NCBI RefSeq assembly: GCF_025847205.1
Contig: NZ_JAOYTH010000002.1
Coordinates: 1-64,000, forward strand
DNA from: Pararhizobium sp. YC-54
GTDB taxonomy: Bacteria; Pseudomonadota; Alphaproteobacteria; Rhizobiales; Rhizobiaceae
DNA: 64,000 nt
Direction of reading: 5' to 3'
Below, in pieces: positions 49,118 through 58,514 of this stretch. The first letter of the stretch is position 1; each line of letters opens with the position of its first letter. The notes below the pieces were generated by a model. It was not told where the DNA came from and did no database searches. It saw only the letters and a list, made by a program, of their open reading frames with translations. A program made the translations under genes and the position numbers.

Positions 49118-49930
49118 ATGGCTAGAGAAGATTTACATTTCCGACTGCGCATACCCGGCGATCTGAAAGCGAAGATCGAAAGAGCGGCCGAAATCAATGG
49201 AACCAGCATGACCGCAGAGATGGTCGATCGACTGGAAAAGTCCTTCGATGTGGCAGTGCCGATACCCACTCATCTAGCCGAGAGGATCAAGTTGTATGCG
49301 GACAGGCAGCATCGATCACTCGTTGACGAGGTTCTCCGACTGCTTGAGCGAGAATATCCGGCCCAGTGGGAACTCGTGGATCGCATGGAGCACTTAGCAA
49401 ATCTCCTTGCAGCACTAACCTCCGCGAAGGCTGACGGTCCCATCAACCGGTTTGTGACGGATGTGCAGGACACCGTCCAAGGCATCGTCAGTGGCCGAGT
49501 GAAAGGGGTCGACCCCGAAATACGAGACGAAGTGAGCTCGCTCTGGGCACAATATCAGGAGCGGCTATCGCAAATTGAATACGAAAATGAGCAGGAAATA
49601 AATCAACTCGACGAGGAAGAAGAAAGGATGAGACGGTTGGCCGGCAGCACCGAGAAACTTGCTGAGCCGCTTCCACCAGAACCAAATCCGCTTAGCGACA
49701 AAATATTTTTATCGAACGTTCTACCGGCACGCGTCCTTGCAGACCTCGTCGAAAGCATTCGTCAAGGAGATATGGATGCGGCTGCTGATGTGGTTCGTCG
49801 GATGCCAAAGGAACAGATTGCTCAGCGGGTACGATTTGAACAACTTCCCCTGGAGGCTCAGTACCGGCTCCGTCATGAAGAACCACCGACCAACGGAGAC
49901 GACCCATTCGGCTTCACCAAGGAAACGTAG
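49118..49930 (+). CDS. Regulator with two tandem ribbon-helix-helix units
   Basis: A 270-aa protein from ATG 49118. Residues 4-43 are an Arc-type RHH (LHFRLRIPGDLKAKIERAAE then GTSMTAEMVDRLEKSF). Residues 50-83 repeat the pattern (IPTHLAERIKLYADRQHRSL-VDEVLRLLERE), so one chain may make a pseudo-dimer. The rest is coiled coil (EIRDEVSSLWAQYQERLSQI) and an acidic tail. No cI-like HTH or LexA-type peptidase is seen. Facing the early operon and next to the integrase, it is the prime candidate for the lysogeny repressor. Confidence 0.7.
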   Translation: MAREDLHFRLRIPGDLKAKIERAAEINGTSMTAEMVDRLEKSFDVAVPIPTHLAERIKLYADRQHRSLVDEVLRLLEREYPAQWELVDRMEHLANLLAALTSAKADGPINRFVTDVQDTVQGIVSGRVKGVDPEIRDEVSSLWAQYQERLSQIEYENEQEINQLDEEEERMRRLAGSTEKLAEPLPPEPNPLSDKIFLSNVLPARVLADLVESIRQGDMDAAADVVRRMPKEQIAQRVRFEQLPLEAQYRLRHEEPPTNGDDPFGFTKET

Positions 49931-49933
49931 CCC

Positions 49934-51169
49934 ATGTCAGTTCGCAAGCGCGAATGGACCACCCCGAAGGGCGTCGAGAAATCCGCCTGGGTGGTCGATT
50001 ACGTTGACACCACCGGCAAGCGCCGGCTGAAGACCTTCGCGAAAAAGAAGGAGGCCGACGCGTTTTCAGCTACGGCCTCTGTTGAGGTGCGCGAGGGAAC
50101 GCACGTGGCAGATCGGGAGACGGTAACTGTCGAGGCGGCAAGCAAGCTATGGATTGCGTCCACGAAAGCCGCGGGGCTTGAGCGCTCCTCAATCGAGGAT
50201 TACGAGCGGACCCTTCGTTTGCACATTATTCCCTTCATCGGCGCCACGCGCTTGAATGCCTTGACCACGGCCCGTCTCCGATCATTTGAAGATGAACTAC
50301 GCTTGGCCGGCCGGTCCGCATCGATGACCAAGCGTGTTCTGACTTCGCTGGGCACCTTACTCGTGGATGCGCAGGAGCGCGGCCTTGTCGTGCGGAACGC
50401 CGCTCGTGAGATGAGGTCTCGGAGGGGCAGCAAGGCAGATCGTCAGGAGAAGCGCCAGAAGGGCCGCCTGAAAGTCGGAGTAGACATTCCAACGCGCGAC
50501 GAGGTGAAAGCGCTCCTGGCGGCTGCTGGTGGCCGCTGGCGCCCTCTGATCATGACCGCGACCTTCTGCGGCCTTCGCGCTTCCGAGCTGCGCGGCCTTC
50601 GATGGAAAGATGTGGATACTGAAAGTCGCCTGATCCGGGTTCATCAACGGGCCGATCGGTTCAATGACATCGGCCAGCCTAAGTCGATATCCGGAGAACG
50701 GACTCTCCCTGCCCCGCCGCTTGTGATCAACGCGCTACGCGAATGGAAACTGGCCTGCCCCAAGCGGGATAGCGGAAAGACGGACGATGCCGGGGAAAAG
50801 ATCATGGTGCACGACCTCGTGTTTCCGAACGGCTCTGGGAAGGTCGAACAACTGAACAATGTTCTGCGTCGCGGCCTTCATCCGACCTGGGTGGCAGCCG
50901 GCGTCACAGTCGAGACCGGCGAACTGGACAAAGAAGGAAAGCCGGTGCTGGCCTCCAAATACTCGGGCCTTCATTGCCTGCGGCATTGGTTCGCCTCGTG
51001 GTGCATCAATCGCCGCGAGGATGGTGGGCTTGGTTTGCCGCCAAAATTGGTCCAGGAACGCATGGGCCATTCGACAATTGCGATGACAATGGACACCTAC
51101 GGGCACCTGTTTCCGCGGGATGATGACGGCTCGGAACTTGCCGCCGCGGCAGACTTCGTCCTGGCTTGA
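49934..51169 (+). CDS. int: Tyrosine integrase
   Basis: A 411-aa phage integrase. N-terminal arm-binding region (residues 1-60, KRRLKTFAKKKEADAF), core-binding SAM-like domain ~65-165, catalytic domain ~185-400. Catalytic residues: Arg215 (CGLRASELRG), His347 and Arg350 (HCLRHW), His379 (MGHSTIAMT) and Tyr389 (DTYGHLFP). Starts 3 bp after the RHH regulator, so it is probably controlled with it. Directed toward attR; integrates into the tRNA-Thr 3' end. Confidence 0.95.
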   Translation: MSVRKREWTTPKGVEKSAWVVDYVDTTGKRRLKTFAKKKEADAFSATASVEVREGTHVADRETVTVEAASKLWIASTKAAGLERSSIEDYERTLRLHIIPFIGATRLNALTTARLRSFEDELRLAGRSASMTKRVLTSLGTLLVDAQERGLVVRNAAREMRSRRGSKADRQEKRQKGRLKVGVDIPTRDEVKALLAAAGGRWRPLIMTATFCGLRASELRGLRWKDVDTESRLIRVHQRADRFNDIGQPKSISGERTLPAPPLVINALREWKLACPKRDSGKTDDAGEKIMVHDLVFPNGSGKVEQLNNVLRRGLHPTWVAAGVTVETGELDKEGKPVLASKYSGLHCLRHWFASWCINRREDGGLGLPPKLVQERMGHSTIAMTMDTYGHLFPRDDDGSELAAAADFVLA

Positions 51170-51190
51170 CGCGACATGGACGCAACATGT
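51169..51190. promoter_or_regulatory. Candidate integrase arm-type site near attR
   Basis: ACGCGACATG, a 3-base spacer, then GCAACATGT: the same two blocks as at 6063-6085 near attL (there with a 4-base spacer). It begins at the last base of the integrase stop codon, 36 bp from the attR core. Confidence 0.5.
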
Positions 51191-51225
51191 AAGGCATAAA
51201 CCCATATGTCACAGGACTTCGATTA

Positions 51226-51275
51226 TGATTTGTAATCAGGGGGTCCCGGGTTCGAGTCCTGGTGGGGGCACCATT
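51226..51275 (+). repeat. attR core (50-bp direct repeat)
   Basis: Identical to 5888-5937: the 3' half of tRNA-Thr without its 5' half, thus not a functional tRNA. The chromosome resumes at 51276; the following 268 bp to the lipoprotein stop contain no supported gene. Confidence 0.95.
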
Positions 51276-51543
51276 CTTTTCAAGAGAATCAAGCCATTAT
51301 CGGCATTAGCCCGATCAAAATCAGCTTCCGAGATTTTTTGCGACTTCGTGCGACATACCCAAAAAGCCGCATGCTTTCATGCCGGCAAGATATCGAGCCT
51401 TGGTGTCTTGGGTCAGTGAATAACGGCAGCGGAAGCGCAGCAGTTCATGGAGCGCCAATATCTGAGCATCCGATGCAGCGAGCTCACGGTAGCCCTGTCG
51501 CCTTCACTGGTGGCGAGAACCCTTTCGCGGCGGAGTCCTGCGG

Positions 51544-51699
51544 CTAGTAGCCGGAACTGCCACCGCCGTGGTTGCCGCTGCCATAGTTGTTACCGCCGTA
51601 AGCGGGACGATTGTCGTAGCCTGGTCCGCTCTGGCACCCTGAAATCGTCAAAGTCGAGAGCGCTATTGCGATCGCTGCCACTAGATATCTGAGTTTCAT
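51544..51699 (-). CDS. Small glycine-rich lipoprotein
   Basis: A 51-aa protein from ATG 51699. MKLRYLVAAIAIALSTLTIS-GC is a lipoprotein signal (lipobox ISGC). The mature part is low complexity: PAYGGNNYGSGNHGGGSSGY. Longer frame rejected (no signal in front). Small envelope lipoproteins like this are common in Rhizobiaceae; role unknown. Confidence 0.65.
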   Translation of the reverse strand: MKLRYLVAAIAIALSTLTISGCQSGPGYDNRPAYGGNNYGSGNHGGGSSGY

Positions 51700-52094
51700 G
51701 GTTTTCTCCATTGATGGAGGGCATGGCCAATTCTGTGTGGCCATTGAAAGATTGTCTTCCTCCCGTCAATCAAAGGCAAGCAGCGATGGCGCCAGGCAAA
51801 TCGACCCTGCCGGGCCGTAGGGTCCGGATCTCCCAGGCCTCAATATTCAATCGGACCAGATAAAGTAGCTGATCGCTCCAACGGCGCAAAAGCTGATCAC
51901 CGTCCAGAGCCGGGGTTACTCATCGGTGCAAGGTGACTTATCGGTGATTTTTTCCGGTAGGTTGACGCAGCGACCTGATTTGGACCCGTCCCACTGAGAA
52001 TCGGATCCCCATAAGTCTATATGCTGTCGATATGTCGTTGGAACGGGCTTGAACGCCGGTACGATAAGTCCTTTATATCGGCGCGAAACAGGGA
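51700..52094. other. Gene-free stretch
   Basis: About 395 bp between divergent genes: promoters of the lipoprotein and the glycosyltransferase-like gene must lie here. No family, repeat or strong hairpin recognised. Confidence 0.4.
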
Positions 52095-52949
52095 ATGACG
52101 AGCATGACGGCGGACGTTCTGGCTGCAAGTGGCGGCGTGAAGCAGATAATTTGCATCAACTGGGGCACGAAATACGGGCCGCCGTTCATCAACCGGCTCT
52201 ACGCGATGGTGGCACGCAACATCACCCCACCCTTCACCTTCACCTGCTTCACCGATACTCGAGATGGTTTAAGGCCTGAGATTCACCTGGAGGACCTGCC
52301 CCCACTCGACATCGATAAAATGCCGGTTAAAACCAAGGGCATCTGGCCTAAGGCCCGCCTGTGGGGGCCGAAACTGGGCAGTCTGAGCGGCCCGGTCCTG
52401 TTCCTGGATCTCGATCTCGTCATCGTCGGCTCCTTGGATGCTTTCTTCGAAGCGGGCGGACCGGATGACGTGATGATTGCCCAGAACCAGACCACGCCAT
52501 TCGAGCGGCTCGGCCAGACTTCATTGTTCCGGTTTCCGGTCGGCAAGCTTGTTTCCCTGCAGGAAAAGTTCCGCGCCGACCCACAAGGCGTCGCTGACAA
52601 ATATGAATTTGAGCAGCGGTTTGTCACCCGCAATGCTCCGGGCGGCGTCAAATTTTTCCCTCGCCGCTGGGTCCTGCATTTCAAGCAGGATTGCCGCTGG
52701 CCGATCCCCCTGAATTATTTCCTGACACCGCGCCTTCCCTCCGATGCCAGGGTCATCCTGTTCCCTCGCAATTTCTTCCCGCAACATGCCATTGACGGGC
52801 AGTTCGGCTTGAGGGGGCGCGCCACGACGCCTCTTGACCACATTTTCGGCGTGTTCGACCCCGGCCGGCGAAAGGGAAAGGCACCCTTGCGATACCTGCG
52901 CCAATATATCCTCCCAACGCCATGGGTCGCCGACCATTGGCGGGAGTGA
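52095..52949 (+). CDS. Glycosyltransferase-like protein
   Basis: A 284-aa GT-A-like protein. VKQIICINWGTKYGPPFINR opens a Rossmann-like fold, and PVLFLDLDLVIVGSLDAFFE supplies the D-x-D nucleotide-sugar and metal motif (DLD) near 104-106. HFKQDCRW-type and PLDHIFGVFDPG follow. Probably uses a nucleotide-sugar in cell-surface glycan synthesis; acceptor unknown. The ATG at 52104 is an alternative start. Confidence 0.78.
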   Translation: MTSMTADVLAASGGVKQIICINWGTKYGPPFINRLYAMVARNITPPFTFTCFTDTRDGLRPEIHLEDLPPLDIDKMPVKTKGIWPKARLWGPKLGSLSGPVLFLDLDLVIVGSLDAFFEAGGPDDVMIAQNQTTPFERLGQTSLFRFPVGKLVSLQEKFRADPQGVADKYEFEQRFVTRNAPGGVKFFPRRWVLHFKQDCRWPIPLNYFLTPRLPSDARVILFPRNFFPQHAIDGQFGLRGRATTPLDHIFGVFDPGRRKGKAPLRYLRQYILPTPWVADHWRE

Positions 52950-53099
52950 CGCTCAATCTTTCCTTCCCCGCGATGTTCTTTTGTGCATGATAATGTCTGT
53001 ATTCTCTTAGGGCGGCGCCTTCTGTCGGACTTCCAGATGGACCATAGTTCGGGCCTTTCCGCATCGGGCGGCCTATTTCATAAAACAGACAGGCATTTC

Positions 53100-53873
53100 A
53101 TGGCTCGCACGTTCAAAACCATCGCCTTTGCCGCTTCCGCCACCGACGAAGCCCAGGCGGCGGCAAAAGAGCTGATCGCTCTCTACGGCCAGGAAGACCC
53201 GGCCGAGGCGGACGTGATCGTGGCGCTCGGCGGCGATGGGTTCATGCTGCAGACGCTGCACAAGACGATGAATTCCGGCAAGCTGATCTACGGCATGAAC
53301 CGTGGCTCGATCGGCTTTCTGATGAACCGCTACAGCACCGAAAATCTGCCCAAGCGCCTGGCTGAGGCCGTCGAGAACACCTTCCGGCCGCTTGAAATGC
53401 AGACCGTCGATGCGGATGGAAACAGTTTCAAGGCGCTGGCGATCAACGAAGTCTATCTTTTCCGGCAGTCCTATCAGGCGGCAAAGCTGCGGGTCGTCGT
53501 CGATGACCGGGTGCGCCTCGAAGAGTTGGTCTGCGACGGCGTCCTGCTCTCCACGCCCGCCGGTTCGACGGCCTACAATCTCTCCGCCCATGGCCCCATC
53601 CTGCCGCTCGAGGCACCGCTTCTGGCCCTGACGCCGGTCAGTCCTTTCCGGCCACGACGCTGGCGCGGCGCACTGCTGCCCAACAAGGTCACCGTCGATA
53701 TCGACATTCTCGAACCGGACAAACGCCCGGTCAACGCGGTCGCCGATCATGTCGAGGTCAAATCGGTGGTGAAGGTGCGGATCGCCGAATCGGAAAACAA
53801 GACGGCGCACATCCTTTCGGATCCCGACTATTCCTGGTCGGACCGCATTCTCGCCGAGCAGTTCTCGAATTGA
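53100..53873 (+). CDS. nadK: NAD kinase
   Basis: A 257-aa NAD kinase, which phosphorylates NAD to NADP. Motifs: VIVALGGDGFMLQTLH with GGDG at 44-47 (diphosphate binding and the catalytic Asp), NRGSIGFLMN, and CDGVLLSTPAGSTAYNLSAH. Start ATG 53100 gives the conserved MARTFKTIAF; 39 upstream codons in the same frame are not conserved-looking. Length normal for the alphaproteobacterial form. Confidence 0.95.
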   Translation: MARTFKTIAFAASATDEAQAAAKELIALYGQEDPAEADVIVALGGDGFMLQTLHKTMNSGKLIYGMNRGSIGFLMNRYSTENLPKRLAEAVENTFRPLEMQTVDADGNSFKALAINEVYLFRQSYQAAKLRVVVDDRVRLEELVCDGVLLSTPAGSTAYNLSAHGPILPLEAPLLALTPVSPFRPRRWRGALLPNKVTVDIDILEPDKRPVNAVADHVEVKSVVKVRIAESENKTAHILSDPDYSWSDRILAEQFSN

Positions 53874-54010
53874 GACGACCCCTCTGCCGTGCGCTTTCCG
53901 ATTCCGATAAAGTCTTCAACGGGAATCGATTTCGGCTGACACTTGTGCCAGAATTCGGTGTGCCGCGGTGCCCGCAAGGGATGCGGGCACCAGAGCATCC
54001 GGCTTTTCCG

Positions 54011-54113
54011 CTACGGCGCCGCACGTCATTGATGGCGCGCAAGGGTCGCTGCAGCACTTTAAATTTGCTGCATAATTTTCCTTAAACCGATTTCGGTTTA
54101 AGGAATTAGGCAG
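54011..54113. repeat. RIME-like palindromic intergenic repeat, copy 2
   Basis: About 103 bp that align across their whole length with 2646-2753, in the same orientation, including the CCTTAAACCGATT...TTTAAGGAATT hairpin (54079-54107). Located between nadK and the next exported-protein gene, outside the prophage, as with copy 1. Confidence 0.75.
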
Positions 54114-54136
54114 GAAGAGTACCCAGGGCGAAAACG

Positions 54137-54757
54137 ATGCTCCAGATAAGATATGACGCAACCGGTGCGCGTTTGCCGGCATATGGACGTGCCGCGCGAA
54201 CGACGGTCTATCGCGGCCGGAAGCGGACGGCACTGCTTTTCGCCCGCCACCTGGCCGTTTTCTGCCTGGCCTTGACGTTTGCAGCCGGCTCTCCGGCTCT
54301 CGCCGACGACGCTGTGCTGATGCCCGCCAACATCATTTTCGTGACAAGTACCGGATATTGGGAAGAAAGCGGCGATCCGCTGGGCGTGCTTGATCCGAAC
54401 GGTGCAAAGACGGCCGAAAATCAACCCGCCGCGCAGTCACCGGCGCCTGCCCGGCGCGGATATTACAAGCTGGTGGCGGTGCGCCAGCCCGAGGGCAATA
54501 CTCACGTCTTCCTGCAGCAGGTCGCGCTGGATGCCTCAGGACCCAAAATTGTTTCGTCGGCGGAACTCGAGGAATTTTCCGCGATGAAGGCCTATGTGAC
54601 CGATATCAGGCCGGAAACTTCAGACGGTGTTGCGAGCCAGCCCGGCTTGTTCGCGACCGTTTATCTGAAGACGGATCCGGCGGCAGGCGAGCTGGAAACC
54701 TGGACGGTGCTGATTGACGATATCGGCGATATCAAGGTCGAGCGTGAAACCAACTGA
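54137..54757 (+). CDS. Exported protein of unknown function
   Basis: A 206-aa protein with an internal signal-like helix (LLFARHLAVFCLALTFAAGS, residues 33-52, ending ALADD as cleavage site). The long arginine-rich N-terminus suggests a later true start, but none is obvious. The mature part is strand-rich (IIFVTSTGYWEESGD, YYKLVAVRQPEGNTHVFLQQ). Probably periplasmic. Followed by a strong terminator. Confidence 0.75.
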   Translation: MLQIRYDATGARLPAYGRAARTTVYRGRKRTALLFARHLAVFCLALTFAAGSPALADDAVLMPANIIFVTSTGYWEESGDPLGVLDPNGAKTAENQPAAQSPAPARRGYYKLVAVRQPEGNTHVFLQQVALDASGPKIVSSAELEEFSAMKAYVTDIRPETSDGVASQPGLFATVYLKTDPAAGELETWTVLIDDIGDIKVERETN

Positions 54758-54777
54758 ATGGTGCACCAAGAAAAAAA

Positions 54778-54800
54778 GCCGGGCGATCATATCGCCCGGC
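54778..54800. terminator. Bidirectional Rho-independent terminator
   Basis: A perfect 10-bp stem GCCGGGCGAT / ATCGCCCGGC with loop CAT. An A-run on the left (54771-54777) provides U residues for the leftward transcript (prfB) and a weaker T-rich side serves the rightward gene. Confidence 0.8.
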
Positions 54801-54828
54801 TTCTGTTGTCTGATGATGTCTGATCGGC

Positions 54829-55960
54829 TTATGCCAGATCGTCGACCACGGCATCGGCGCCGCCGTTGACGCGGTGGGCGAGCGCGGCTTCCATGAACTC
54901 GTTCAGGTCGCCGTCAAGCACATCGTCGGGCGCGGTGCTGGCGACACCGGTGCGCAGGTCCTTGACCAGCTGGTAGGGCTGCAGCACGTAGGAACGGATC
55001 TGGTGTCCCCAGCCGATATCGCTCTTCGACGCCGCTTCGGCGTTGGCCGCGTCTTCGCGCTTCTTCAGTTCCGCTTCGTAGAGACGGGCGCGCAGCATGT
55101 CCCAGGCCTTGGCCTTGTTCTTATGCTGCGAACGTTCCTGCTGGCACTGCACGACGATGCCGGACGGCATATGCGTGATGCGCACCGCCGAGTCGGTCGT
55201 GTTGACGTGCTGGCCACCGGCGCCGGACGAGCGGTAGGTGTCGATGCGGCAATCGCTCTCGTTGATATCGATCTGGATCGAATCGTCGATGACCGGATAG
55301 ACCCAGATGGACGAGAACGAGGTGTGACGGCGGGCATTGCTGTCGAACGGCGAAATTCGCACCAGGCGATGAACGCCCGATTCCGTCTTCAGCCAGCCAT
55401 AAGCATTGTGTCCCTTGACGAGCAGCGTTGCCGACTTGATACCGGCTTCTTCGCCGTCGTGGACTTCCATCAGCTCGACCTTGTAGCCTTGGCGTTCGGC
55501 CCAGCGTGTATACATCCGCAGGAGAATGTTGGCCCAGTCCTGGCTCTCGGTGCCGCCGGCGCCGGAATGAACTTCCAGGTAGGTGTCGTTGCCGTCGGCT
55601 TCGCCGGACAGCATGGCTTCGACCTGGCGGCGCGCCGCTTCGGTCCTCAGCGCGCGCAACGCATCTTCGGCGTCCTTGACGATGTCGGCGTCGCCCTCTT
55701 CCTCACCCAGTTCGATGAGATCGATGGCATCCTGCATCTGCCGCTCGAAAGCCCTGACGCCATTGATGCCGTCGTCAAGCTGCTGGCGCTCGCGCATCAG
55801 CTTCTGTGCCTCGGCGGCGTCGTTCCAGAGGTTCGGATCCTCCGCCTTGTTGTTCAACCAGTCCAGTCGTCTTACCGCCTGATCCCAGTCAAAGATGCCT
55901 CCTCAGCAGGCTTATGGCCTGCTTGATTTCGTCGACAATATTCTCGATTTCAGTCCGCAT
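54829..55960 (-). CDS. prfB: Peptide chain release factor 2 (programmed +1 frameshift)
   Basis: RF2, which releases peptides at UGA and UAA. The 376-aa product needs a +1 shift: codons 1-23 from ATG 55960, then the ribosome skips one base at 55891 and continues to 54829. The anticodon-like tripeptide is SPF (~203-205) and the catalytic loop is [14 protein letters not shown] (GGQ ~248-250). The in-frame UGA after codon 23 is read by RF2 itself, so low RF2 promotes frameshifting and its own synthesis. This is not a pseudogene. Confidence 0.95.
55888..55903 (-). promoter_or_regulatory. prfB: prfB +1 frameshift signal
   Basis: On the - strand AGGAGG-CAT-CTT-TGA-C: an internal Shine-Dalgarno three bases before the CUU slip codon, the UGA stop in zero frame, and a following C that weakens termination. 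This is essentially the E. coli signal. Confidence 0.93.
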
Positions 55961-56060
55961 GGTCCCGCTTCTTGCGCTCTTTATGGAATGTGCGCCGTGA
56001 ATAACGACGCCTGCCGCTTATGTAAAGACCGGCAGGCGTCTGGAAAGGTGGTGAGTTCAG

Positions 56061-58514
56061 TTAAAACAGGCCGCTGGAACCGCGATTGATCGCGTCGTTT
56101 GCCTGTGGCGAAGCCTTCAGGATTTCCTCAGGCGGAATATACTGGTCGGCTCCACCGATCACCGAGAAGGTTTCTGCCGGACCGGTGCCGGGCTTGAACG
56201 CCTCGATGATGGTGTCCGGGTCGCCTTCGGCCGCAGCCATGCCGGTCTTGCGGTTGACGGGGATGAGGCTCATGCCTTCCGGCACGACGAACTTGCTCGG
56301 GCGTGTGCCCTGCATTGCCGCTTGCATGAAATCGTTGAACACCGGGGCCGCGAGACCGCCACCCGTTGCACCGCGGCCGAGCGGTGCCGGGCTGTCGAAG
56401 CCGAGATAAAGGCCCGCCACCAGGTCCGGCGTATAGCCGACGAACCAGGCGTCCTTCTCGTCATTGGTCGTTCCGGTCTTGCCGGCAACCGGGCGATCCA
56501 GCTTGATCTTGCCGGCTGCGGTACCCCGGGAGATCACCCCTTCCATCATCGAGGTGATCTGGTAGGCCGTCATCGGGTCAAGAACCTGTTCGCGGTTGTC
56601 GGTGAGAACCGGTTCTTCCTGGTCCTCCCAGTCAGTCGCATTGCAATTGTCGCAGGTGCGCTCCTCATGGCGGAAAATCGTCTTGCCGTAGCGGTCCTGG
56701 ATCCGGTCGATCATCGATGGCTTGATCTGCTTGCCGCCATTGGCAAGCACGGCGTAGGCCGAAACCATACGCAGAACGGTCGTTTCGCCCGACCCGAGCG
56801 ACATGGCGAGCACTGGCAGCATCTTGTCATAGATGCCAAAGCGTTCGGCATATTCGGCAACCAGATTCATGCCCATATCGTTGGCAAGCCGCACCGTCAT
56901 CAGGTTACGCGACTTTTCGATGCCCAGGCGCAGTGTCGAGGGGCCGGCCGAACCGCCGCCATAGTTTTCCGGACGCCAGACCTGGCCGCCGGTCACGAGT
57001 TCGAACGGCGCGTCGAGAATGACGGACGCGGGCGTATAGCCATTATCCAATGCTGCCGCGTAAACGAACGGCTTGAAGGACGATCCCGGCTGACGCATGG
57101 CCTGCGTTGCGCGGTTGAATTCGGACTGGCCGTAGGAAAAGCCCCCCGCCATGGCAAGAACACGCCCCGTATGCGGATCCATGGCGACAAGGCCGCCCTG
57201 CACTTTCGGCGGCTGGCGCAGGCGAAATTCGCCCGCTTCCGTCGTCGCTTCGACGTAGACGACATCGCCGGGACCGACGACGCCCTCGGGAGACTTCGCG
57301 GACTTGCGATCACCGGTCGACGAGCGGTAGGCCCATTGCATGTTCTTTGCGGTGATGTGCCCGGTCACGCGGTCGGCGCCGACCTTGCCGCCTCCGTCTT
57401 TCGCCGGCTGGATGCCGATATCGGCACCGTTGCCGTCAACGGACAGAACGACCGCGAGCTTCCATTCGGGCACGTCGGAAAGCGCTTCGAGTTTGCCGAG
57501 CGGTTCGCCCCAGTCTCCACCGATCTCGATCGTCTTCAGCGCGCCATGGAACCCCCGGCGCTCATCATAGGAGACCAGTGCATTCTGCAGCACCTTGCGA
57601 GCCTCCACCTGCAACTGCGGGTCGAGCGAGGTCCGAACGGACAGACCACCCTCGTAAAGGGCATTGTCGCCGTAACGCTGGATGATCTGGCGGCGAACTT
57701 CCTCGGCGAAATAGTCGGATGCGAACAGATGCGAGCCGCCGCGCCGGACGGTGACGCCGAGCGGCTGCTTCTTGGCGTCCTCACCGTCGCTCTTGGTGAC
57801 GTAACCGTTCTCGACCATGCGGTCGATGACCCAATCGCGGCGTTCCAGGGCTGCCTTTTCGCGGCGGAACGGATGGTAGTTCGAAGGCCCCTTCGGCAAC
57901 GCCGCCAGATAGGCCGTCTCGGCAATGGTCAGCTCCGTCACCGACTTGTCGAAATAGGTGAGCGCTGCGCCGGCGATGCCGTAGGAGTTCAAGCCGAAGA
58001 AAATCTCGTTGAGATAAAGCTCGAGAATGCGGTCCTTGCTGTAGGCCTGCTCGATGCGGAAGGACAGGATGGCTTCCTTGACCTTGCGGTCGATCGTCTG
58101 GTCGGCGGAAAGAAGGAAGTTCTTGGCAACCTGCTGGGTGATCGTCGAGGCACCGACCGGACGGCGGCCGGAGCCGAAATTCTGCAGGTTGACGAAGATG
58201 GCGCGGCCAAGGCCGGTGATGTCAACGCCCGGATGCTGGTAGAAATTCTTGTCTTCGGCCGAAATGAAAGCCGCCTTGACGCGATCGGGAATGGCCTGGA
58301 TGGGCAGATAGAGGCGGCGCTCGCGAGCATATTCGGCCATCAGCGCGCCATTGCCGGCGTGGACGCGCGTCGTTACCGGCGGCGCGTAGCTGTTGAGAAC
58401 CTCATAATCTGGCAGGTCCTTGGTCACATGCCCAAGATAGATGGCGGCAGCCGCGGCTACGCCGAGCACCAGAAATGCGCCAATGCCGAAGAAATATCCA
58501 ATCAGTCTGATCAT
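56061..58514 (-). CDS. mrcA: Penicillin-binding protein 1A (bifunctional)
   Basis: An 817-aa class A PBP that polymerises and crosslinks peptidoglycan. One N-terminal membrane anchor (GYFFGIGAFLVLGVAAAAAI). Transglycosylase motif EDKNFYQHPGVD with catalytic Glu87. Transpeptidase: SSFK near 478 (QPGSSFKPF), SRN-type SxN downstream, and KTGTT near 677. An OB-like insert lies near 310-440. Start ATG 58514; 15 upstream codons in frame lack support. Opposite to no close operon partner, with amiC upstream on the same strand. Confidence 0.94.
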   Translation of the reverse strand: MIRLIGYFFGIGAFLVLGVAAAAAIYLGHVTKDLPDYEVLNSYAPPVTTRVHAGNGALMAEYARERRLYLPIQAIPDRVKAAFISAEDKNFYQHPGVDITGLGRAIFVNLQNFGSGRRPVGASTITQQVAKNFLLSADQTIDRKVKEAILSFRIEQAYSKDRILELYLNEIFFGLNSYGIAGAALTYFDKSVTELTIAETAYLAALPKGPSNYHPFRREKAALERRDWVIDRMVENGYVTKSDGEDAKKQPLGVTVRRGGSHLFASDYFAEEVRRQIIQRYGDNALYEGGLSVRTSLDPQLQVEARKVLQNALVSYDERRGFHGALKTIEIGGDWGEPLGKLEALSDVPEWKLAVVLSVDGNGADIGIQPAKDGGGKVGADRVTGHITAKNMQWAYRSSTGDRKSAKSPEGVVGPGDVVYVEATTEAGEFRLRQPPKVQGGLVAMDPHTGRVLAMAGGFSYGQSEFNRATQAMRQPGSSFKPFVYAAALDNGYTPASVILDAPFELVTGGQVWRPENYGGGSAGPSTLRLGIEKSRNLMTVRLANDMGMNLVAEYAERFGIYDKMLPVLAMSLGSGETTVLRMVSAYAVLANGGKQIKPSMIDRIQDRYGKTIFRHEERTCDNCNATDWEDQEEPVLTDNREQVLDPMTAYQITSMMEGVISRGTAAGKIKLDRPVAGKTGTTNDEKDAWFVGYTPDLVAGLYLGFDSPAPLGRGATGGGLAAPVFNDFMQAAMQGTRPSKFVVPEGMSLIPVNRKTGMAAAEGDPDTIIEAFKPGTGPAETFSVIGGADQYIPPEEILKASPQANDAINRGSSGLF

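Noticed and set aside
51226..51275. Second tRNA-Thr at the right prophage end
   Set aside because: Only the 3' part is present; it lacks the acceptor 5' strand and D arm. It is attR.
51338..51547. Frames between attR and the small lipoprotein
   Set aside because: Several overlapping frames, none with a ribosome site or family resemblance.
54829..55857. prfB as an N-terminally truncated gene starting at TTG
   Set aside because: The +1 frameshift signal joins it to the first 23 codons; the full product has normal RF2 length.
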